Shown here one piece after another: positions 12,401-23,800 of a DNA stretch of 64,000 bases. The first letter of the stretch is position 1. Every line of letters begins with the position of its first letter. Source of the stretch: Panagrolaimus kolymaensis (Eukaryota > Nematoda > Chromadorea > Rhabditida > Panagrolaimidae); contig JAJQJQ010000038.1 of assembly GCA_028622995.1 (NCBI GenBank), forward strand, positions 1,488,001 to 1,552,000, written 5' to 3'. The position numbers were made by a program, and so were the translations under genes. The notes beneath the pieces were generated by a model, which was given only the letters and a program-made list of their open reading frames with translations, was not told where the DNA came from and did no database searches.

Positions 12401-13792
12401 TTATTTACATTTTATTTTTTTGGATAGTAGCTAACTGCTAAATAAAAAAAGTTACTTCATGTTTTTGTTCTTTATTATTTTTCTTTTTTTGCAAAATCCG
12501 GCGCCAGGGAGGCAGTCGATTGTGATGGTAAAGTGAATGAAAATCGAGACCCGGAAAGCTGGCGCCGATGATTATCCTCAAAGGTTAAAAAGAAAAAAAA
12601 GTGTTTTGCGCGCCTCACAAAAAGAATAAGGTAGCCGTTCAGCCACAGCAACAGCAACAAATGAGTCGTCTATCTGTTCTTCAAACATAACAAATTTTGA
12701 GGGGTTTTAAGCGCGTAAAAATTACTACAATAAAAAAAGAAAATAATGAGTTTATATTATTTCTTCTTTTTTTTTTTGCTCGCGGTGATGGAGAAAAAAA
12801 GAAGAATGAAAAATAACTTTTGTCAAGAGGAGCACTTTGAGTACAGTTAGAAGAGGGAACTTCCTCTTATTTAGAAAAAAAATTGTGCAAAAATTAACAG
12901 ATCAAAAGGAAAAAAAACTGAAGGATTTATGATTCAAAGAAAATAAAACCAACCTACTTACTCACTTATTTTTTTCACGTGAATAGGTCAATAGGTTTAT
13001 TGAAAAAGAAAAAATAAACAGTGCAAACCTCAAATAACAAACATCTTAATCTTCTGGAGAATATAAAAAATACATAAAGTTGATTTAAAAAATGAATGGA
13101 AAAAAAATCTTTGTGCTTTTAAGCTTGTTAAAAAAATAATTTTGTTGTTGCTAAATGCTCTCTACTTAAAAACAGCTGATGATGCTCGAAGCGGATGAAG
13201 AAAAAAAGCGATGAAAAAAAATTATTTTTACAACAACACTTAGTTTGTAAAAACATAGGTTTTAAAGTTCAAACAAAAGAAATATGATGGTTGGGAAAAT
13301 GGAAAAAATTCTTACATAGCTAACTCGTGATTGACATAAAGCTCGAAGAAGGAAGGAGCAAACAATTTATCCTATCATTGGTTCTTTGTTCTTAGAACTT
13401 TCACTTAAGTACATTGTCGATGTGATGCTTTGTAACAGTAAAAAAAATCATCAAAAATTGAATTATGAAGGAAAACAATAATTGAAAGAAATTTTCACAA
13501 AATTAATTCGGGCTTTTAAAAAATTATTTCTTTGAGAAAATGAAAAACTTTAGGCAAAAAAATTCAGGGCCATTGTTGTACATTGTGTGTTTCCATCAAT
13601 GCACAAAATAGAAATAAATAAAACATAACTTAATTTAATTTCCAGGAAGGCAAAATTCGCGATAGATCTAGAAAGAAATAAAGATACGACAAAACTTAAA
13701 TTTTTTAAAGTTAAAAATAAACAAATAAAAAAGCTTTTTAGATCAAAAACAAACAAGTTCCATTTCATGTAAATATTTTTTTGAACACAATA

Positions 13793-14955
13793 CACGGCGG
13801 TATAGCTTCAATGAAAAAGTGAAGTTCAAATGGAAATGAAAAATTTGGTCGTTGGTGGTCGAATTGCCAAAAACCAAAGGAAAAGCTATTTTTTTAGTAA
13901 AAAATGTCTGTTTTTTTGCATATTTAATTATAATTCTCTACGGATATTCAGTTGAAAAATATTGAAACTCTCACAGAATATGTAATCGAATATTGCGGAT
14001 AAGATCGTGAAGATAGATTTTCATAAAAAAATCAATGAGCCGAAATCCTAGCGTAAGAGTTTTGAGCATTTTGGTCATTTTTACGTTAGAAAAAGTGATT
14101 TTTTTTGGAACTTTTTCAGAAACAATTATGGCTAAATTCATTAAGTTGCTTTAATTTTATTCTGTGACATTGAAAATCTATAATCTTATCTTGCCTACAA
14201 ATTGGTGCAATCAGTTTTTCCGAAGACAATCTTTTTCCGAAAATCCTTACGTAAGAGTTTTTGGAATGCATGGAAACATAGCTTCTGCTTTGAAAAAAAG
14301 CAAGAAATTGTGATATTTTTTATTTATTTTTTAACCAAAATACATATTTAAAATAATAAAAACATTTTTTTCCATTTTTATGTGCACTTTTCTATAATAT
14401 ATGTATATAAAAAAATAAATCAATAACAATTTAATGTAAAAAATATCACAATTTCTTGCTTTTTTTCAAAGCAGAAGCTATGTTTCCATGCATTCCAAAA
14501 ACTCTTACGTAAGGATTTTCGGAAAAAGATTGTCTTCGGAAAAACTGATTGCACCAATTTGTAGGCAAGATAAGATTATAGATTTTCAATGTCACAGAAT
14601 AAAATTAAAGCAATTTAATGAATTTAGCCATAATTGTTTCTGAAAAAGTTCCAAAAAAAATCACTTTTTCTAACGTAAAAATGACCAAAATGCTCAAAAC
14701 TCTTACGCTAGGATTTCGGCTCATTGATTTTTTTATGAAAATCTATCTTCACGATCTTATCCGCAATATTCGATTACATATTCTGTGAGAGTTTCAATAT
14801 TTTTCAACTGAATATCCGTAGAGAATTATAATTAAATATGCAAAAAAACAGACATTTTTTACTAAAAAAATAGCTTTTCCTTTGGTTTTTGGCAATTCGA
14901 CCACCAACGACCAAATTTTTCATTTCCATTTGAACTTCACTTTTATACCGCCGTG
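13793..14955. mobile_element. Near-perfect palindromic (foldback/MITE-like) element with TA flanks
   Basis: Two arms of about 520-540 bp (13793 to about 14331, and about 14437 to 14955) are almost identical reverse complements around a spacer of about 105 bp. The termini are CACGGCGGTATA and its complement TATACCGCCGTG, and the element is flanked on both sides by TA (13791-13792 and 14956-14957), the target-site duplication of Tc1/mariner-type transposition. By eye the inner 100 bp of each arm are identical; differences include a short extra stretch near 13807 and single-base changes such as one near 14149. There is no transposase frame, so it is non-autonomous. The high arm identity implies a recent insertion or arm-to-arm conversion. 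Confidence 0.88.
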
Positions 14956-16599
14956 TAATAATAATAAAGAAAAATATCAAAACAAAATTCTTCTTTTTTT
15001 TTCATTTTTCCGAAAACATTTTATCCTTCTTCAACAAATTTTACTGCTTAAAAATTGTTTATTTCTTTTTCTTTCTTTTTTTTTCATGGCCAAATCATTT
15101 ATCTATCTAAACTAACCGGTTGATTTTGGTGAAAGTGAAAGTAACGTCGTAGCCATCATCATCACCGCCACCCTCAGGCGGCCCCGTCGACCCTGATCTG
15201 ATCTGCTGCTGTATGCATGTGCTGAATCAGAAGAGAGAGGATGCAGCAAAGATATTTTTATGCGCAAGCAACTTTTCCCCCACTTTTTTCACACGTAAAA
15301 AAAAGAAGATCAACGCACGTAGCTTTTTTTATTTTTACGTTGTCGTTGTTGAGTTGCGCATCTGAACTCCTCTTCAACAACAACGCCAACAACGACTAAC
15401 TTAACGCCCAAAACCGGATCGGATGTGAATATTTATATATATGTATTCGACTCTGCTCTTAAATATGATGTTTGTCCTGTTGTGTTAAGCTCTTTTTCTT
15501 TTTTTGCTAAACAACATCAGAAAAAAAGAAGATGAAAAACAAATAGATGAGACGAAATCAATGTTATAAAACAATTTATTGCCAAAACTTTTTTTTATAC
15601 CCTTAGGCTAGTAAAGCTGATAGGAGATCTTATTATTACTACACCGTTCCAGATTTCAAAGTGAGATTAAGATCGAGGAACCATTTTTTTTAAACTTCCC
15701 CAAAAAAGCTTTTTTTTTAGAAATTTGAGATGTTCAAAAAAAACTAATATATTAAAACGTTCGTTTTTTAGGAATAAAAATTTCTAGGTACAAAAAATTG
15801 GAAATTAAATTGAAAAGCCAAAAATCAAACTCATTATTTAAGTCCCACTTCAGACAGGCTGGCAAGAGTCTTTTTTTTCACACTTGGCTTAATCATAAAG
15901 TAAATTCTTTATTTATTTGCGAAAAGCTTGAATCAACGATTTTTTTTAAACTTTTAACAAGCAGTTTAATGACAAATCAGACAAAAATTCGAAAGTTAAA
16001 AATAAAATTATTTCGAGTTGGGTTATCCTATTTTTCTTCTTTCTTTTTTCCACCAAAAAAATATAATGATTGAATCAAATTAAATTAATTTGCTTGGTAA
16101 AAATAAATAAATTTTTCGAAAAATCATAAAAATAATTTATCGAACTTTCTGAACTTTGTTTTTAAAAATTTATTTTTCCTTTCAAACGACTAAACTAGTT
16201 TCATAACCGCATACATAAAAAAAGAGCCAATTAAAGTTCTGGGACGCTTCATCGCTTATATCCGACCTCAAAAATGCATTAAAAAAGGAAACAACTTTTC
16301 TAATGAATAGTTAAAATAAATAATTACATATTTTACAAACAACGAAAAAAATAAAAAACATTCTTATATTCAAAAAAGAAAAAAGATCAAAAATGTGTTT
16401 TTTCCTTTTTTCAGTGGCCAAAATCTGGATTCTTTTTTTATTCATAAAAAATGTTTACTACTTCCATGATCGATTTGTGTCTTTCTTCTAATCAATGATC
16501 AATTTCTTTCGTCATAAACAGATTACAAATGAAAGAAAAAAATAACAAAAGAAAAGAAAAAGTGTGCGGAAATGATTGTAGGTAAATATGTATTATAGG

Positions 16600-16997
16600 C
16601 AGGAACCTCCAAGTCGCCATTCTCGCCATTGCTGCCTACTTTGTCGCTGCATCCTGCAAAGGAGGTAGGCGGGCGGCGCCTACCTTTTTTTGAAAAATAA
16701 AAGATGGTAGGCCAAGTCGGCGGCGACGAAAGAAATAAAAAAGTTTGAAACGAAAAAAATAACACAAAGAAAATCGTGTTTCTTTTGCTGTCTGCCACAC
16801 GTTTTCATCTTTTCATCTGTTGATTTTTTTAATAACCATAATTGTTTTGCCGTTGGTTAAAGGAAGGTAGGCCGAAAAAAGGCGGCCGACTTTGGCCTAC
16901 CCTCGAAGGTAGGCCAAGTAGGCGGGTAGGCGGCGCCGCCTACCTGAAGGAGTAGGCAATGAGGAGGTAGGCCAAAAAGGCGACTTGGAGGTTCCTG
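16600..16997. mobile_element. GC-rich 0.4 kb element with 19 bp terminal inverted repeats
   Basis: Starts with CAGGAACCTCCAAGTCGCC (16600-16618) and ends with its exact reverse complement (16979-16997). The interior is far richer in G+C than the surroundings and repeats the word GTAGGC and its complement many times (about 16665-16700 and 16865-16975), with nested short palindromes such as GTAGGCGGCGCCGCCTAC. No coding frame is seen. I could not define a target-site duplication. It resembles a short non-autonomous DNA transposon (MITE), class undetermined. Confidence 0.72.
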
Positions 16998-17849
16998 GTT
17001 TATACTTATTTTTTTAAACCTCTGTTTTGTGTGTTTTTTGTAAGCTTAGAAAAAAAAGTTTTAAAATTATTACTAAAATTACTAAAATGTAATTAATAAC
17101 ACAAATATGAAAAAAATTTATATACTTTTATTCGAACTTCGAATTATATATCTCTGGCAATATTAAATAAAATAATAAAAATAATTGAAAAACAGTAATA
17201 TAAAAAAAATGAAGCCTATACGGGCATACTGGACAAAATTAAAAAGATTTTAAACTTTTTTTCTATGGCCAAAAAAACTGAAACTGAAATTAATAATAAG
17301 AAATGTGTGCCAAAAAGAATATGTAAAGTAAAAATAAGAAAAGAAATAAAAGAGAAATGAATATAAGGCGCGTAAGTTGCTATATTTGCATTTAGGAACC
17401 GAAAAAAAATAATTACAGGTGTTGTTGTTGTTTTTTTAAATGAGCAAAAAGATACAATATTAAAAAAACAAGGATATAAAAATATAGTATTTTGTAAGTT
17501 AAAACCAGTTATCATTGCATATAACACAAAAAAAATGAATGAGCAAGGAAAAATGTATATATTATTTTTTAGGAAAATAAAAAATAAAGGAGAGCCGTAA
17601 AAATTCATGTAAACGAGAAATATATGCAAGTGACAAAAAATAGGTTGAAAAAAGAGCAACAAAAAAATGCAAATTTCTCTTTGTTGTTGGGAGGATGCAT
17701 AATTAATTTTGATATATGTAATATGAACGATTTACAAATTCTTTAAAATTTACACAAACAAAAAATTTTTGAGGATCGCTGCACATAAAAAATCCACAAT
17801 AAATAATGTTTGAAAAAAATCTTTTAATCTTTGCTTTCTTGTTTTGTTT

Positions 17850-20800
17850 TTATTGAGCTGTTCCTACATCAACACCCATTTCCTTATGGTTTTTAGCACC
17901 AGAAGATGACGATTGTTGTTGTTGATCCTTTGAAAATGAAGGCATTCGTCGAACCGTTTTTGGTGTAGCACCCGCACCTGATTGTGAACCATTATGACCA
18001 TTATTGCTGCTTCCAACTGTAGCCATTGCTGTACCACTTGTTGTTGTTGTTGATGAAGAAACTGAAGATTTTTTAGTTGAGGTATTTGTTGCAGTTGAAT
18101 TATTTGATGATGATGGTATTGGCAATTGATGAGTTGGCGGTCTTGAACCTGATGCGGCAGATGTAGCTTTAACCCGAGATGTTTGAACTAAAGAAAGCAT
18201 TTTTTGTACAGCTTGTGGGGATTCAACGCCTAAAAATTTATTATAGTTTTTATATTTGTTAATTATAAAAAATATTTTAACCTCTTACCAAATTTTGGAC
18301 CAAATCTTTGTTGTTGATTTTTTTGATCTGATTGATTTGAATGGGAAGATAAACTACTGGGAGATGGAGAAGGTCCTCGTCTACGTTGTTGAGCTGCCGA
18401 ACTTGAACCAATCATCGAAGCACCAGGCGGCAATGGTTCACATTCCACTGACATTCGATCCAATTCAAGCTCCGAATCTATTACTTGCAAAGTGCTAAGA
18501 TATGCTTTAACTTTTCGAAGCATTAAAGTTTGTTCATATAATTTTTTCTTTTGATGACTTGAAGCTTGTTTAGCTCCACTTGAAATGTTTGCTGCTTTTC
18601 TTATTGTTGCAGCAGTCAAATCGCCAGAAAAGCCCTAAAATTAAATATTTAATTTTTTAATTTAAAAAATTAACAAAAGTACCGGTTGCATTAAAACATC
18701 CAAATCATATTGAACACTTGATAATCGAACTATGGAACGAATAATTCTTCCAATCATTCGTAATTTTTCAAAATTAATTAATTTATCGCAATAAGTTGGA
18801 TTAGCTTCGTGAGAGAAAATGAGATCTTTTCGTAAAATTGGATATATTGGAACTACGGGAGGATCCATTGCAACTGAAGCCAAATGTTGTCGATATTTTG
18901 ACATATTTCTTGAAGGATCCATTAATTGTTGAACATCAGAAAGCATTTTTAAATATTTTCTAAAAATAAAAAATGCATAAAAATTTTAAACCAGAAAGTT
19001 AATTACCCTGGTATTCGCTCCCATGCATGAGTCAATCGTCGAACTGCGGGCTTTTCAAGTCCACTAACAATTGCAAACATGGAATTAAAATTTCTTATAT
19101 CTCGACAATGACGTGAAATTTTAATAAATTTTTTAATTAATTTTACTCTCTTTGAAAGGTTTCTTTCAGCGCAAATTTCAGTGACCACCCACCACATTTC
19201 ACGATTAAATAAATTTTCAAATTCCGAAAGTTGTGGCCAACCATAAGTGGAATTAATTTGAAAGAGATTATCCACGTACTCTGTGGGTTCGATGGATGAA
19301 AACACAGTGAAATCTTGCAATGTCAATTGCGTTGCCACACATTGAGCATTTAACGTTTGTAAACTTATTCTTGCATCCTTTAATATTTCTGGAGCCAATT
19401 CATCAGGAATTAAATTTTCTGAACGATTATTATTTTTAAGATAAAATCGACTGCTTAAACCAATTCGTTCAGCAAGATTTGACATATCATCGGGTAATCG
19501 ACGTTGTTTATTTACACCTTCTTTAGTGACAGTGCATTCGCAAAGTGACCAATCTGTACTTGATCCTTCACTACCCATACCAAATTCTTGTAAAGCAAGT
19601 TGTACAATATTTTTAGCGGTGGTTGTGGGATAAATGGTTAAATATCGGAAAGCTTGATCACTACGATAAATTTTAATTGCTTGTTCAACTTGAGCATTGG
19701 CCCCAGAAAATTGATATCCTCCAGAAATATGTGAGCCTTGAGCGGAATGTTTTATTAAATGTCCCGAAATATCTGGATTGGATCGACTTGTTCGAAGTGT
19801 ATGGGAGCCACGAGCCTGAAAATTTTACTTTTAGTTTTAAGATTTGTTTTGAAAAAATATTCGAACCTCATCAGTTGAGTCAATAGACGAATTATCAGAA
19901 TTACCATTGGAACCTTTAAGCATTCCAAAAAGTTTTTCAAACATGGAAGATTTAGCTGTTGAATTTGTGGATGAACCTGAACCATTACTATTCACGGACC
20001 ATGTATGAGTTGGACCTGTACCCATTGGTGATGGACGAATTACATTTCCCACTGGCGCAGGTAAAACATTAAGAGTGGATCTCCGGCCATTACTTATAAA
20101 AACATTTTTCTTTTGAAATCTTCCTACAGTGCCATTTGTTTGGGAATAAGATGGTTGTCGAGGTTCTGGTGGAGCATCAGGGACATCGATAGCTGCTACT
20201 GTAGCAGCTTGTTGTTGTTGTTGCATTTTTTCTTGTTGCAATAACATTTCTTTAAAGCCCATTAAATTGGATTTTAGGGTTAAACTGAGATGCGTGCTTT
20301 CCCGTAAAATTTCCAATGCTCGTTGAAGAGTGACATGGCGATAACTGTGGCCATTAACTTCCAAAATCTACAAAAAAAATCGATTAAATTAGGCCACATA
20401 TTTGCAAAAGACTTACTTCATCACCCCTTTTTAATCCATTTTTATCTGCCACAGTTCCAGGCTCAACATAAGAAATAAATAAACCATGATTTAATTCTTT
20501 TCCACCCAAAACATTAAAAGCCAATTCTTGATCCCGGTTTGATCGAGTAAGAATAACCGTTCTAGGACGAGATTTAACACTGCATGTTATATTTAATAAA
20601 GCTTGTTGACTAAACATATTTTTACTTTCAAGTAAATTTTCAAAATTTTCTAAAGCATTTGACATATCTTTATGAGCTTCAAAATCATTAAAATGATTAT
20701 TCACCCATAAAAGTAATATTCTCGCCACTTTATCTCCCATTGTTCCATCATTAAACCATTGAAGAAGTTTATCCATAATAATCATAGGATTTGTAATAAA

Positions 20801-23800
20801 TACTCGATACATAAGTAAAAAATCTTCAACAAAATGTGCATCACTACTTGCATCAATTTCTTCAATTAAATGTTGTAAAAGTTTTTCTGGTTTAGCTTTA
20901 ATTAAAACTAATCCAACTTGATTTCCAATTAATCGTCTTTCTATTTCACTAACGATTTCACCCGTAATTCCATCGGATTCTTTTTCAATGTGTTGACTAA
21001 CTGTAGACATAATGGTGCAATAATCCGAATGTTCAACAAGTACAAATTCACAATCTTCTACTAATGTTCGCATTTCACCTACATGAAATTGGGCATCAGG
21101 AATAGGCTGAGCACCAAAACAATCACCAAGTCGATATTCATGCCTTTCACCATTGGGTTTTACATGTTCCACGGCACCATTTACCACAACGGACCTATAA
21201 TTAATATATTAATTTTTTTGAGTCTCAAAAGGAATAAATATTTTATATCTTACCAAGAGTCTATTTTTTCACCATGTTGTAATATAATTGTGCCTACGTC
21301 AGACACCACCGCAAAAACCATTTTAAGGCATAATTGCCGCTTAATGCTTAATGGCAAACATGCGAGGGCAGGCATTTGTTGCATGAAATCCTGAAACATA
21401 GATTACGTATTTTAATTAAAAATATAAATTTATGATTTACCATAAGAATTGAAATGTCATCACTATTTCTTTCAGAAGGTTCTTTTTCAAGGCATTCTCG
21501 AACATTGTCTTTTAATTCTTGATATGAATCATGAGAAGGACAAGATTCTTCATCCTCATCTTCACTATCCACTGAGGCTTCGGGTAATCCAGAAAAATCA
21601 TCACCATCGGTGGTACTCGAAGATGCAGTGCTTCGAGCTCGTAATCGACGAGCCACATTACTTATTGATGCTTGATTACCCGAAAGTGCTCTAATTTTAA
21701 CATTTGATGTTCCAGCAGCGTCGTCAGAATTCTGCATGATTTTTGTTTTTAGAAAAATGGAAAAAATGAAAACAAAAAAATAACAAACCTTTCTTGCAAA
21801 TTGAAATCGAGTTTTACTAAAACGATGCGTCAATGGAACATTCGTGGTTGTTGCTGCTGCTGTTGTGTCATGCTCATGCCCAGGTTGGGAGGAAGAAGTT
21901 GAAGCTGGAGAATTAGTTGTTGTATTATTTGTCATAGTTGGTGGAGGAGGTGGTGGAGGAGGCATAGATTTATGACTTGTTGGAATATTTGTTCTCATCA
22001 TCTGCACCATTTGAGGTTGTTGCTGATTGTTATGATTATGATGATAATGGCTACCAATAATACCCGAAGATGAAACAACTATAGGACCCGAATTATTATT
22101 ATTAGAATTAGTGCCAATAGAAATTGATGAAGTTTGATTGAGATGATAAGTTCTTGAAGTTGATGAATTATCATTTATTTGAGTTTGAATTGTATGTGGC
22201 CCAACTGATGCTGCTCTGTGATGTATTATTGGTTGTGATGATGACAAACCTCCAGATTGGGATTGAGAAATAATTTGGGGTGATACATACCATTTAGTTG
22301 GCTCCTTAAAATCAACAAAGAAAATTTAAAAATGAATAAATGAATAAATTTATTTAGTATCTATTAACATACCCCTGAATGTTGAGACATTGGCATTATT
22401 GGCCTTTTGGCACCAGCTGTAGATGTATCTCCTATAATGGTCACAGATGCTGCTATTGCATTCGCAGCATTTGATGACGAAGGGGCTGGTGATGGAACTC
22501 TTGGTGGATGACCACTTCCTCCTGATGGTCGTAACAGCTGTTGTTGGTGTTGTTGGGATCGATGAAAATTATTACTACTATCTGGAGTATCCGTTGATAA
22601 ATTTAATGATTGAAGTTTTTGATGAAAAAATGGTTGAGTGGGTTTAATAATATTGTTTTGTTGTTTATTATTAAATCCAAATGTATGAGATGATGAAGAC
22701 GCGGCGGCAGAGGTATTATTTGTTACTGGAGGTGTTTGAACTTGAATTCTTTGTACATCAGGATAATCAATCTAAAAAAAGAATTTTTCGAAGTTTTTGA
22801 AGATACCGGATATATCTCTTGACGATGGGTAAAAATTAAGCGTGGGTAAACAACTAACTACTCGAAAAAGAAAAAAATATTGCAAGTGCAGCATAAAAAC
22901 ACAATCATCAACGAAAAAACATACAAAAATCTTGAGCTAAAAATTGTGAAATTATCACTACAAACAAGCATGACCAGTTTTTTAACTAAGTTTACTCAAT
23001 TTTGAAGCATAAACATTTTGCTAAAAACAATACGCGCTGCAAGTAGCAAGAAATAAGTAGTTTGTTGAAAGCGAGAAAAAAAAACTTTTAAAGAATATTT
23101 GATTGTTTTCCGCTTTTTTTGCATGTTTCTTTTTCCTCAATCATATTTTATTTTGTTTTCACTCATTTTCACACCATTTGGTAAGAAATGAGTTTGCGCG
23201 CAACATAAAAATATTTCTTTATTATAGTCTCAATTAATGATTGTGGGAATTAGAACAAAAAAATCCAGCTATTTTATTGCTTCTTAATTTCTTTATTTTT
23301 TTAAATGTCTAAAAAAACGCCTTTTCGTATTATTAATTTTTTATAATTAACAAATAAGGAAGTTAGGGAATTAAAAAAAGAATATTAAATATTTACCACT
23401 ATTAAATCAGAATTTTGCAGCAATATGCAATCACTATTTCGACGTAAGCTCATTCCATTTCGCTTTCCAAAACTGAAAATAAAAAAATAAAAAGAATTTA
23501 AAAAAAAACGAGAATTGTGTGGGGAAAATAAAGAAAAAACAAAAAGTAAAAAAATAAAAGAATAAATATTTCAATTAAAAAAATGAAAGAAGATTTTCGC
23601 CAAATTGAGGATGAAGAATGAAAAATGATTTTCAAAAAGTGAAACAAAAAATTAGAAAATAAGAAAGGGAAGACAAGAAAAAAAAAGATTTGTCACAATA
23701 GGATGTCTCTTTTTATCCATTGAAAATACATACATAAATAAATAAATGAACGAACAAGTGTTAATAAAAAAAATTAAAAGAAGAGGAAAATGGCTTCTTC

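Larger units (their letters stand above)
9413..17849. other. 8.4 kb gene-poor intergenic region
   Basis: No exon chain with homology is seen on either strand. The sequence is AT-rich with many A and T homopolymers. Features found are the large palindrome at 13793-14955 and the GC-rich inverted repeat at 16600-16997. A locally GC-richer patch at about 15140-15220 gives no decodable exon. Open frames up to 148 codons here translate to low-complexity Phe/Ile/Lys-rich peptides and look spurious. Distal regulatory DNA is possible but not shown. Confidence 0.5.

Noticed and set aside
15130..15240. GC-richer patch as a possible exon
   Set aside because: No frame across it has recognisable homology or consistent splice sites; left as unexplained intergenic sequence.
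17216..17662. 148-codon open frame on the minus strand
   Set aside because: Translation is Phe/Ile/Leu-rich low complexity from AT-rich DNA, with no family motif and no supporting splice or neighbour context.
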